Assembly: GCA_030609445.1 (NCBI GenBank) | Contig: JAUWCF010000037.1 | Location: 1 to 7,580, forward strand | DNA length: 7,580 nucleotides | Direction of reading: 5' to 3' | Source: Thermoplasmatota archaeon | Lineage (GTDB): Archaea; Thermoplasmatota; E2; DHVEG-1 | The notes under the pieces: generated by a model | The model's database searches: none | What the model saw: only the letters and a program-made list of their open reading frames with translations | What the model was told of the DNA's origin: nothing | Translations under genes and position numbers: made by a program | Shown here: positions 1-5,993 of the stretch, piece after piece | Numbering within the stretch: the stretch's first letter is position 1 | Layout: each line of letters opens with the position of its first letter

Positions 1-2
1 CA

Positions 3-1181
3 TATGAAAAAATAAAGGACAAGGAAGAGCTGTTTGTGCCGTCTTTTAATAAAAAATCGTTAACAGTTGAATGGAAGAAAATCCTTGGATCGATGAAGCG
101 AGAGAGCGAAGCAATTGAAGTAGAACTCTCTCAAACTGGAAGGATGAAAAATAATGTCTTAAAAGTTACGCCAGATCATAAGTTTATAACATATAAAAAC
201 AGACAGTTGGTTTCAAAAGAAATCGGTAATCTTCTCTCCGATGAAAATATGGTATTACTGGCTCAAAAAATACCTTCATTGATTCAATCATCCACACAAG
301 ACCAAAAACTCAGCTATCTATTGGGAGCAATCATGACAGACGGGCACATCTATTTAACTGATACACACGGAGAGGTTCAATTTATCCAAAAACCAACTGA
401 AGAAAAGAAGGAGTTTATTAACACAGTACAAGACTGCCTGCAAACTGTGTTCAATAAATCGTTCCATGAATCCAAGAAAAAACCGTCTAATGGTATTATC
501 AGAGGAGAGGTTGTCTGTGGATCTGCAAACGCATATAGGTGTTATAGCAAACAAATTGCTACACAGATGTTGGAATATAAGCAAAACATTGTACCAATGA
601 TTCTCACTGCAGATGAAGAGATGATTTTAAGCTTTTTAGCAGGGGCAATAGATGGCGATGGAAGCTATAATCATCAATCCAATAGGATAAATATCTACTG
701 TTCAAATGAATTGTTGTTACAATCTATTGTAGTCGGATGTCTACGATTGGGTATTGTCCCACAAGTTTCAGTAAATAGAAACATCTACAATATACAGATA
801 GTCGAGCGGGTTGAAAAAATACTAGGATACACAAAAAGAGTTAAAGGAGAGTATAAAAGAGAAACGATTGGGACCCGGTTTTTTTCAGCAAAACAGCTAC
901 TGGGAGACATCGGTAATGACGTTAACTTCAAAGGCAGAATAAAAGCATATGTGAATAATAACTTGCTTATAGATGCAGAGAAAATAAGAAACTATGTGCT
1001 CCCGCTCTGTGATGACCAGCAGAAGGAAGAAATCAGCAATATCCTTGATTCCGACACAAGAATGCAACGCGTCCGGTTTGGTAAAAATCTTGGCGTTCAA
1101 ACGGTTTATAATTTAATAGTAGAAGACAATCACGACTATGTCGTATTTACAAGTAGATACACCCCTATTCTTGTCGAGAAC
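3..1181 (+). mobile_element. Intein with LAGLIDADG homing endonuclease in PpsA (N-terminal block outside window)
   Basis: This protein-splicing element is translated in frame with ppsA. Block B is VTPDHKF (bases 165-185) with the TxxH motif. Two LAGLIDADG helices follow: YLLGAIMTDGHI (315-350) and FLAGAIDGDGSY (633-668). Both keep the metal-binding Asp (339 and 657), so the double-motif endonuclease may be active. LLLQSIVVGCLRLGIV resembles the block after the second motif. Block F is VYNLIVEDNHDYVV (1104-1145) and the C-terminus is ILVEN, followed by Cys+1. The penultimate residue is Glu instead of the usual His, and block F has YNL where many inteins have YDL. About 393 residues are in the window; block A lies upstream, perhaps 50 residues away. 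The insertion point, directly before the Cys-His of the PpsA active site, is a known intein site in archaeal PEP synthases. Confidence 0.93.
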
Positions 1182-2345
1182 TGCCATGCAGCAATCATCT
1201 CCCGTGAACTAGGCATTCCGTGTGTTATTGGTACTGGAGACGGTACCTCAAAAATTTCAAGTGGCGCACAGATAACAATTGACTGTTCAGAAGGTATCGG
1301 TAAGATATATGATGGTTTGCTTAAATTCAGAGTTGACGAAATTAAGCTCGATAAACTTCCAGACACCAAAACAAAAATCATGATGAATATCGGTGTTCCT
1401 GAAAAAGCATTCCAACAATGCCAAATACCTAATGACGGCGTGGGTCTTGCACGAGAGGAATTCATTATCAACTCATATATCGGGATTCATCCACTAGCCC
1501 TTCTTGAATATGACCAACTAAAAGAAAAAGCGAAATCTGATCCTAAAATTGCAAAAGTTATCAAAAAAATCGATGAAAAAAGCGTCGGATATGAAAACAA
1601 AGTAGACTTCTTCGTTGACACTCTTGCACGAGGCATTGCAAAGATTGCTGCAGGGTTTTATCCAAACGACGTAATTGTTCGCATGTCTGATTTCAAAACA
1701 AACGAGTATGCAAACCTTGTCGGAGGATATCTCTACGAACCAGAAGAACACAACCCAATGATAGGCTGGAGAGGCGCATCAAGATATTATGATGAGAAAT
1801 TCAAACCAGCATATGAGCTTGAATGCAGAGCTATAAAAAAGGTAAGAAATGAAATGGGGCTTACAAACGTTATACCCATGATTCCGTTCTGTAGAACACC
1901 TGAAGAAGGGCGCAAAGTCATTGAGATAATGAACGAGTTTGGACTGAAACAGGGAGAAAATGGTCTTCAAGTATATGTGATGTGTGAGATCCCGTCAAAT
2001 GTTATTGTCGCTGATCAGTTCGCAGACATTTTCGATGGCTTCAGTATCGGCTCAAATGATCTCACCCAACTAACACTTGGTCTTGACCGAGATTCCGATC
2101 TTGTCGCCCATATATTTGATGAGCGGAACGATGCGGTAAAACGCCTTGTCAAACAAGTAATTGAAACAGCACATGGCCATGAACCGAGAAGAAAAGTCGG
2201 TATCTGCGGACAAGCACCCTCTGATTTCCCCGAGTTTGCTGAATTCCTCGTTGAATGCGGTATCGACAGCATCTCACTTAACCCCGATACAGTTATAAAG
2301 ACAAGGCTGAAGATTGCTGAGACAGAAAAAAGACTTGGAAGATAA
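3..2345 (+). CDS. ppsA: Phosphoenolpyruvate synthase, 3' part, interrupted by an intein (5' end outside window)
   Basis: PEP synthase converts pyruvate, ATP and water to PEP, AMP and phosphate in the cytoplasm, for gluconeogenesis. The frame is open from the window edge, so the GTG at 36 is not a real start. Bases 3-1181 encode intein; the extein resumes at Cys (1182) and His (1185), followed by AAIISRELGIP, the swivelling phosphohistidine domain; that His carries the phosphate. The C-terminal TIM-barrel domain follows: RMSDFKTNEY (about 1680), MIGWRGASRYY (about 1758), MCEIPSN with its metal-binding Glu (1986), GSNDLTQ with Asp (2058), and GICGQAPSD with the catalytic Cys (2205). The extein part here is 387 residues, about half of the usual 750-800; the N-terminal ATP-binding half and intein start lie upstream. 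The C-terminus is complete (RLGR, TAA at 2343). Function is certain; activity depends on splicing, because the intein sits next to the catalytic His. Confidence 0.96.
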   Translation, partial: YEKIKDKEELFVPSFNKKSLTVEWKKILGSMKRESEAIEVELSQTGRMKNNVLKVTPDHKFITYKNRQLVSKEIGNLLSDENMVLLAQKIPSLIQSSTQDQKLSYLLGAIMTDGHIYLTDTHGEVQFIQKPTEEKKEFINTVQDCLQTVFNKSFHESKKKPSNGIIRGEVVCGSANAYRCYSKQIATQMLEYKQNIVPMILTADEEMILSFLAGAIDGDGSYNHQSNRINIYCSNELLLQSIVVGCLRLGIVPQVSVNRNIYNIQIVERVEKILGYTKRVKGEYKRETIGTRFFSAKQLLGDIGNDVNFKGRIKAYVNNNLLIDAEKIRNYVLPLCDDQQKEEISNILDSDTRMQRVRFGKNLGVQTVYNLIVEDNHDYVVFTSRYTPILVENCHAAIISRELGIPCVIGTGDGTSKISSGAQITIDCSEGIGKIYDGLLKFRVDEIKLDKLPDTKTKIMMNIGVPEKAFQQCQIPNDGVGLAREEFIINSYIGIHPLALLEYDQLKEKAKSDPKIAKVIKKIDEKSVGYENKVDFFVDTLARGIAKIAAGFYPNDVIVRMSDFKTNEYANLVGGYLYEPEEHNPMIGWRGASRYYDEKFKPAYELECRAIKKVRNEMGLTNVIPMIPFCRTPEEGRKVIEIMNEFGLKQGENGLQVYVMCEIPSNVIVADQFADIFDGFSIGSNDLTQLTLGLDRDSDLVAHIFDERNDAVKRLVKQVIETAHGHEPRRKVGICGQAPSDFPEFAEFLVECGIDSISLNPDTVIKTRLKIAETEKRLGR

Positions 2346-2360
2346 AAACTCAAAGCAATT

Positions 2361-2375
2361 CTTCCTTTTTTTATT
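2361..2375 (+). terminator. Probable T-rich archaeal terminator after ppsA
   Basis: An eight-T tract lies about 20 bases after the ppsA stop, with a second T6 run near 2391. There is no clear GC hairpin, as expected for archaeal oligo-T termination. The same stretch (TTTTTTATTA) could act as a weak TATA element for the next gene, so readthrough and a separate promoter are both possible. Confidence 0.4.
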
Positions 2376-2421
2376 ATGCTGCCTGAAAAGTTTTTTATTG
2401 GTGATACTAGTTTGTAGGCAT

Positions 2422-3024
2422 ATGAAGATTATTCCTCTCATCTATTTTCAAAAAAGAAAAATATATGCAGAAAAAGAGGGTGACGCGTTATCCCTTAAAG
2501 AACTGTTATCATATCTTGATAAAGATACAGAAATCTACGTTTATGATAAAGACGGCATAGAGAGAGACAAGCCGAATCTTTGTACATATCCAAAACTTTC
2601 TGGACATTGTAAACTTTGGGTTGACTGGGGGCCTCGATCGCTTGGTGATGTCGTTGACACGGTCATGGCAGGTGCAACAAGCATAACTCTGAGGAAAAAT
2701 CTTTGGCCAAAAGCAGATATTTCCAGCATCAGAGAAATCACTGAAAGCAACATCTATGAAAGCTTTGACTCACAAGACCATACAGCTCAAATCTCGTCAT
2801 TTTCATTAATGCCTGATGTTGATGGATTTGTTGCATATTCGGAGAAAGGCAAAGTCAAAAGAGATTTTATTTATGACGATGCAATCAAAAACATATGCAA
2901 GAGATTTAATACATCCATCATAGAATCCGATGAGGGTTTTTTTCCATACTGGAAAAACATTGGAGCATCAGGATTATTGATAGAGCTAAACACATGGAAA
3001 AAGGTGAAGAACCATGAATTCTGA
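2422..3024 (+). CDS. HisA-related TIM-barrel-like protein (COG1411-like), function unknown
   Basis: A 200-residue soluble protein beginning MKIIPLIYF, which matches the first strand of HisA/HisF barrels. The segment WVDWGPRSLGDVVDTVMAGAT resembles the HisA phosphate-binding GG(I)RS loop and the helix after it. SFDSQDH, near residue 113, may correspond to the second catalytic Asp strand of HisA (LDVRDG). The first catalytic Asp (position 8 of HisA) is Tyr here, the second GG loop is not recognisable, and the protein is shorter than HisA (about 240), so it is probably not the histidine-pathway isomerase. Archaeal genomes carry such HisA paralogues with no settled role. The ATG at 2422 is chosen because MKIIP is the family N-terminus; GGTGAT at 2400-2405 is a distant Shine-Dalgarno match. 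Upstream in-frame starts (2314, GTG 2401) would add a non-homologous tail. The gene overlaps the DUF2240 gene by 11 bases, implying co-translation. Confidence 0.72.
   Translation: MKIIPLIYFQKRKIYAEKEGDALSLKELLSYLDKDTEIYVYDKDGIERDKPNLCTYPKLSGHCKLWVDWGPRSLGDVVDTVMAGATSITLRKNLWPKADISSIREITESNIYESFDSQDHTAQISSFSLMPDVDGFVAYSEKGKVKRDFIYDDAIKNICKRFNTSIIESDEGFFPYWKNIGASGLLIELNTWKKVKNHEF
3001..3007 (+). promoter_or_regulatory. Shine-Dalgarno site for the DUF2240 gene
   Basis: AAGGTGA lies inside the end of the HisA-like gene, six bases before the ATG at 3014. It matches the archaeal GGAGGTGATC consensus and fixes that start, supporting translational coupling across the 11-base overlap. Confidence 0.75.
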
Positions 3025-3511
3025 AGCTCAGATTATTATCTCATTTCTCTTCAAACGAAGCGGAAAAGACGAGCTGAAAGATTCTGAAATTTATCTTCCT
3101 CTGTCTCTTGAATTAGGGTGGTTTTCTGCAAGAGAAGCAAGAGACTTTGCAACATATGCAATTGAGCAAAAGCTCTTGGTAAAAAAGGGGGCGTTATTGA
3201 CTCCGGGTTTTGATGTCAAAAAAATTCTGGTTCCTGTTGGTTTTTATCCTTCAACAAAATCTTTTACAATAGAAAAAACTGATGTAAAAGTGGAAGAGGA
3301 GCCAGCTGTTGTCGATGTTGTTGTGCAGCGCATTGTTGAAAAAGCAGATATAGACCCCAAGGATATTTTAGAAGATATCAAACAGATTGGAGTTGAAAAA
3401 AACATCATATCTGATGTTGCATTATTGTTTATCGCAAAGAAATACAACGTTGACGTGAACGATTGTTTTGATTCTGTTGAAAAAGCAATATTTAAAGAAA
3501 ATGCAAAATAA
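3014..3511 (+). CDS. DUF2240 family protein (archaeal, function unknown)
   Basis: A 165-residue soluble protein. The N-terminal half (LSLELGWFSAREARDFATYA, then LLVKKGALLTPGFD) matches the pattern I know for the archaeal DUF2240 family: a short helical domain with an xLSxxxxWFS motif, a K/R-rich turn and a TPxFD strand, followed by a VPxGFxPS segment (VPVGFYPS). A linker rich in Val and Glu (residues about 85-110) leads to a C-terminal helical part containing DIKQIGVEKNI and VALLFIAKKYNVDV. No catalytic motif is evident. The start is supported by AAGGTGA six bases upstream and by the 11-base overlap with the HisA-like gene, so the two are probably one transcript. The last 20 bases overlap the 3' end of the convergent membrane-protein gene. 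The family is confident from pattern memory; its role is not known to me. Confidence 0.8.
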   Translation: MNSEAQIIISFLFKRSGKDELKDSEIYLPLSLELGWFSAREARDFATYAIEQKLLVKKGALLTPGFDVKKILVPVGFYPSTKSFTIEKTDVKVEEEPAVVDVVVQRIVEKADIDPKDILEDIKQIGVEKNIISDVALLFIAKKYNVDVNDCFDSVEKAIFKENAK

Positions 3512-4619
3512 TTGGAATTAACAGCAGCCCCATGCAGTGACTTCTTCTCACACCCCAGAATACGGGGAGAAAACCGATACATGTTGCTGAGAGAAGAACG
3601 AAAAGGCCCATAAATCCTGTAAATATGAAAACAAGTATTGAAATCATCGCAATGGTAAGTGTCACAATGAGCGAATAGGGTGCCTCTGCAAACTTTCTGG
3701 CAAATAATCTCCCCACAGAAAGGGTTAAAAAATATGAGAGCGACCCTGCGAATATAAGAAATATGAGCAGATAAATAAGTGTTGTCGGAATCATTAGAGC
3801 AGTCCATTCCTCAACAGATATAAGCTCATTTACCGCTAGCGCTGCACCGCTACGTGGCCGTAGGATAATAAATAATACAATGATGACGGAAAATGCACTT
3901 GCGGTGTTGACTGAGGAGAGCGTCACTATCGTTTGTTCGTTTCCTGATCCCTCTCTTGCATTCATGGCAAGAATTGTTCCTGTTGCAGATGTGATACCGG
4001 GGATGATTGAGACAAGTATTCCTGCAAGGCTACCGGTAATTATTGATAATATCGAAGATCTCTTTTCGTCGGCAGTAAGTATTAGTTTTTCGATTTTCTG
4101 CTCAGGGATTACGGGTTTTGTCATAAGTGAGTTGAGAAGTGTCGGCATACCAAACAGTCCTGCAAGTGCGGGAAACAATACGGGAGCGTCAAGTCCGATT
4201 GGCGAGTCAAGAGAGAAATCAAGAATCACAAGACCAAAGACGCCTGAGAGGAAAAACACAAACGTTGCAAACAACATTCCTGAAACAGCGGGTCGTATTC
4301 CTTTAGCGCCAAAATCATCAATTTTTGCTTTTTCTGTTGCTAGCATAAGAATTGATATCGCAATAAGTATCCAAACCATGATTTCTTGCAGGGTCGAATA
4401 AAGAAACAACGGCGACCCTATTATGAACCGGACGAGATAGAGAATAAAGATACAAACGACAATTGCCCCATAGCTTCCAAGGGCCGAGAGCGCAACTGCT
4501 TTATAGCCCTTCCCTTCGAGCAGTAATCCATGTGCAGGGAGGACAGAAAGTGCGGTATCTTCATCGGGTGCACCTATGACAGTAGTTCCGAATGCAAAAA
4601 AATGAGAAAGAACGGACAT
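3492..4619 (-). CDS. TctA/COG1784-like integral membrane protein, apparently N-terminally truncated
   Basis: A 375-residue, very hydrophobic protein with about ten predicted membrane segments. It resembles archaeal COG1784 proteins, relatives of the TctA subunit of tripartite tricarboxylate transporters. Signals are GAPDEDTALSVLP (residues 16-28, equivalent to the TctA NTPGEPAS loop), ADEKRSS in the cytoplasmic linker, the second-half PGITSATG motif (207-214), LRPRSGAALAV and the C-terminal VRRSHCMGLLLIP. The family normally has a further 70 or so N-terminal residues with one or two helices and a first PG motif; here the frame is open only ten codons upstream of the ATG (VFCLFLSCW) before a TAG at 4647-4649. 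No Shine-Dalgarno motif precedes the ATG. It is either a degraded gene or a shortened variant. The substrate is unknown; no TctB or TctC partner is present. The 3' end overlaps the DUF2240 gene by 20 bases. Confidence 0.82.
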   Translation of the reverse strand: MSVLSHFFAFGTTVIGAPDEDTALSVLPAHGLLLEGKGYKAVALSALGSYGAIVVCIFILYLVRFIIGSPLFLYSTLQEIMVWILIAISILMLATEKAKIDDFGAKGIRPAVSGMLFATFVFFLSGVFGLVILDFSLDSPIGLDAPVLFPALAGLFGMPTLLNSLMTKPVIPEQKIEKLILTADEKRSSILSIITGSLAGILVSIIPGITSATGTILAMNAREGSGNEQTIVTLSSVNTASAFSVIIVLFIILRPRSGAALAVNELISVEEWTALMIPTTLIYLLIFLIFAGSLSYFLTLSVGRLFARKFAEAPYSLIVTLTIAMISILVFIFTGFMGLFVLLSATCIGFLPVFWGVRRSHCMGLLLIPIILHFL

Positions 4620-4653
4620 CCAACAGGAGAGAAATAGGCAAAAGACCTAAACT

Positions 4654-4681
4654 GAAAAACTACTAAAAACAATTTAAAAAA
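4654..4681 (-). terminator. Oligo-T tracts after the 56-residue membrane protein gene
   Basis: Read on the minus strand, three T5-T6 runs (T6 at 4681-4676, T5 near 4669-4665, T5 near 4659-4655) follow the small gene's stop. This is the form of an archaeal U-rich terminator. It also lies just upstream of the membrane-transporter-like gene, for which no convincing TATA box is visible. Confidence 0.4.
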
Positions 4682-4691
4682 TGAGAAAGAA

Positions 4692-4862
4692 TTATCTTTT
4701 CTTATTTTTATATGATAAAATACCTAATCCTACCAGAGATATTATTACCAAACCAGCTCCTAACAAAGTTACATACGTTCCAGAAAATTCACTTCCTAAA
4801 AGCAGGCCAAGTCCAATCCCACCAATTGCAGCAACTGCATATCCAATCTTTTCCTGAGCCAT
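4692..4862 (-). CDS. Small two-helix, glycine-rich membrane protein (56 aa)
   Basis: A short reading frame from ATG at 4862 to TAA at 4692, with protein start MAQEKIGYAVAAIGGIGLGL. Residues 7-23 form a Gly/Ala-rich hydrophobic helix (GGIGLGLLLG), a short polar turn follows (SEFSGTY), and residues 31-51 form a second helix (LLGAGLVIISLVGLGILS). The basic tail YKNKKR suggests a cytoplasmic C-terminus. The small-residue spacing resembles glycine-zipper packing, so oligomerisation or association with a larger membrane protein is possible (inference). The gene has its own BRE/TATA candidate at the right distance and an oligo-T terminator, which supports it being real. I do not recognise a family. 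It sits between the HTH protein and the transporter-like gene, all on the same strand. Confidence 0.68.
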   Translation of the reverse strand: MAQEKIGYAVAAIGGIGLGLLLGSEFSGTYVTLLGAGLVIISLVGLGILSYKNKKR

Positions 4863-4884
4863 AGTATTTTAATATCTATAATCT

Positions 4885-4899
4885 CTATTTATGTTTTGG
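4885..4899 (-). promoter_or_regulatory. BRE/TATA element for the 56-aa membrane protein
   Basis: On the minus strand the sequence reads CCAAAACATAAATAG: a purine-rich BRE followed by a TATA-like core centred near 4890. A start about 25 bases downstream falls near 4865, two or three bases before the ATG at 4862, so the transcript would be nearly leaderless. No Shine-Dalgarno motif is present, which agrees. Confidence 0.5.
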
Positions 4900-4918
4900 C
4901 ATCAACCTAAAACTAGTC

Positions 4919-5644
4919 TTACCATTCTCCTTGTTTTGGTATTAATCTAAACGTAGGTTCTGCTCGCATGGGGTCATCGAGCCAGTCATCAATAGAGCGT
5001 TGTATTAACCGTCTACTTCTCCAGTATTTAGCATGCTTTCCCTTGTATTTCTCAAGCAGATTCCGTTGGTTCTTCTTCGACACTTTTACTCCAAGTAGAT
5101 ACGCCATCTCCTCAATTGCATGATAGCTGATTACTCGGTCTTGTTTTTCCCTGAAAAACGCCTCAATTGTTTCCTCTTCCCGTCCCTGCAGGTAGAAGAA
5201 GGTTTTACCCCTGTACCTAGCAGACATTATCATCGGGAAGTGTCTCTGAAGGTTACGAACAGTAGAGACAACGAAATCAGATATGAGATAGCCATCCGAC
5301 ATTAGCCTATTGACAAGTTTTATGCCATTAGTTCTGACGATATGGTTTCCTTGTGATCTATGTCCTTCTATCTCTACATCTCTTGTAAAATTATACACAG
5401 TTCCAATGTTCAACCCGTGCATTTGTGCTGCTTCAGCCTTAGTATATCCTCCCTTAATGGCTTTGATGACTTTGTTCTTTATTTCTACAGGAAGAGCTCT
5501 CGATTGATACTCATATTTCGCTCTTCTATAGATAACGGAAACATGTACTCCATATTTTTTAGCGAGATCCTTTGGACTATGCCCTTCTTGTAGTAGTTTC
5601 TGGATGTTTTTAATCTGTTTATCTGACAATTTTCTTTTAGTCAT
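4919..5644 (-). CDS. Double helix-turn-helix DNA-binding protein with unrecognised C-terminal domain
   Basis: A 241-residue basic protein. Residues 6-45 form a resolvase/transposase-type helix-turn-helix (LSDKQIKNIQKLLQEGHSPKDLAKKYGV..VIYRRAK), and residues 52-92 form a second one of the same kind (IKNKVIKAIKGGYTKAEAAQMHGLNIGTVYNF), so this looks like an internal duplication. Residues about 100-241 form a separate domain with no family I recognise: a segment around SDGYLISDFVVSTVRNLQRHFPMI, then RYRGKTFFYLQGREE, a helical middle, a KGKHAKYWRSRRL basic patch and a short Trp-ending tail. No DDE, serine-recombinase or nuclease motif is visible, so a DNA-binding regulator or an accessory protein of a mobile element is more likely than a transposase. 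A strong TATA box 24-31 bases before the ATG and no Shine-Dalgarno motif indicate a leaderless transcript. The gene's own promoter suggests independent expression. Confidence 0.78.
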   Translation of the reverse strand: MTKRKLSDKQIKNIQKLLQEGHSPKDLAKKYGVHVSVIYRRAKYEYQSRALPVEIKNKVIKAIKGGYTKAEAAQMHGLNIGTVYNFTRDVEIEGHRSQGNHIVRTNGIKLVNRLMSDGYLISDFVVSTVRNLQRHFPMIMSARYRGKTFFYLQGREEETIEAFFREKQDRVISYHAIEEMAYLLGVKVSKKNQRNLLEKYKGKHAKYWRSRRLIQRSIDDWLDDPMRAEPTFRLIPKQGEW

Positions 5645-5667
5645 GATTGAAAAATCGAAACATGTTG

Positions 5668-5675
5668 TATATAAA
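5668..5675 (-). promoter_or_regulatory. TATA box of the double-HTH gene
   Basis: On the minus strand this is a consensus archaeal TTTATATA, centred about 27 bases before the ATG at 5644. This predicts transcription starting at or within two bases of the start codon. It is flanked on both sides by a direct CAACAT hexamer (see findings). Confidence 0.75.
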
Positions 5676-5761
5676 GATGTTGAAAATCAGTGTTTTATCC
5701 AGAAGAAATCTGTAATAAATGATTCAATTAGTGGTAGGAACGCAGCGTCTATTTTTTATAA

Positions 5762-5959
5762 TTATTCATCTTCATCAAGCTTCTTCATTTTTATTAGTTC
5801 ATCTACTATCATTTCATATGCTTTATATCCATAATCGAAGTAGATGTTACCACTGCGGAATTTATCTTTTTTATCTTTACGTGCCAGAAAAGACCCCAAG
5901 GTAGTAGTGCATAATGTGTATAAATACTTATTTAGTAGAGCGTAGTAACCATCATTCAC
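5762..5959 (-). CDS. Orphan small protein (65 aa), divergent from RHH regulator
   Basis: A 65-residue protein from a GTG start at 5959 to TAA at 5762. It opens with an aromatic, Tyr/Leu-rich segment (GYYALLNKYLYTL), has a basic middle (ARKDKKDKFRSG) and ends in an acidic helix (IVDELIKMKKLDEDE). The segment FDYGYKAYEMIVDELIKM looks like a folded amphipathic helix. No signal peptide or metal ligands are visible and I do not recognise a family. The start is uncertain: the in-frame GTG is the only early choice, and a TTTTATATC box at 5985-5993 on the minus strand would start transcription about five bases before it. It faces the RHH gene across 33 bases, so the two may be regulated together. It is probably real given the promoter and the amino-acid composition, but it could be a chance frame. 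Confidence 0.5.
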   Translation of the reverse strand: MNDGYYALLNKYLYTLCTTTLGSFLARKDKKDKFRSGNIYFDYGYKAYEMIVDELIKMKKLDEDE

Positions 5960-5962
5960 TCA

Positions 5963-5979
5963 ATACACATTTATACACA
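5963..5979 (+). promoter_or_regulatory. Tandem ATACACA operator candidate overlapping the RHH gene TATA box
   Basis: Two identical heptamers ATACACA (5963-5969 and 5973-5979) are separated by TTT, giving a 10-bp period, one helical turn. Ribbon-helix-helix dimers typically bind such short repeats side by side on one DNA face. The second copy overlaps the plus-strand TATA box TTTATACA (5970-5977). A protein bound here would block the RHH gene's own promoter and could affect the divergent one. An inverted copy lies at 5915-5921. Confidence 0.5.
5970..5977 (+). promoter_or_regulatory. TATA box for the RHH regulator gene
   Basis: TTTATACA, centred at about 5973.5. The ATG at 5999 is 25 bases away, exactly leaderless; the ATG at 5993 is six bases nearer. 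No Shine-Dalgarno motif is seen. Confidence 0.6.
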
Positions 5980-5984
5980 AATTT

Positions 5985-5993
5985 GATATAAAA
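5985..5993 (-). promoter_or_regulatory. Candidate TATA box for the 65-aa orphan
   Basis: On the minus strand it reads TTTTATATC, centred near 5989, 30 bases before the GTG at 5959, which implies a roughly 5-base leader. It lies in the space between the plus-strand TATA box and the RHH start codon, so the two promoters physically interleave. Confidence 0.45.

Noticed and set aside
1136..1471. 111-codon minus-strand frame inside ppsA
   Set aside because: Antisense of conserved PpsA extein; no promoter or ribosome site.
2314..2421. Upstream start for the HisA-like gene (ATG 2314 or GTG 2401)
   Set aside because: It would add a Lys/Phe/Leu-rich tail coded by the ppsA end and the T-rich spacer; the family N-terminus MKIIP is at 2422.
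3244..3807. 187-codon minus-strand frame over the DUF2240 gene end
   Set aside because: It overlaps two supported genes in another frame and its translation has no recognisable pattern.
3880..4401. 173-codon plus-strand frame opposite the membrane-protein gene
   Set aside because: Antisense shadow of a clearly homologous transporter-like gene; the translation is low-complexity Ser/Ile/Pro with no domain and no Shine-Dalgarno site.
4919..5644. Transposase or IS element call for the double-HTH gene
   Set aside because: No DDE or serine-recombinase residues, and no terminal inverted repeats or target duplications seen at its edges.
5604..5834. 76-codon plus-strand frame across the HTH promoter and the orphan's end
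   Set aside because: It crosses a consensus minus-strand promoter, and its translation is Ser/Phe/Ile-rich antisense sequence.
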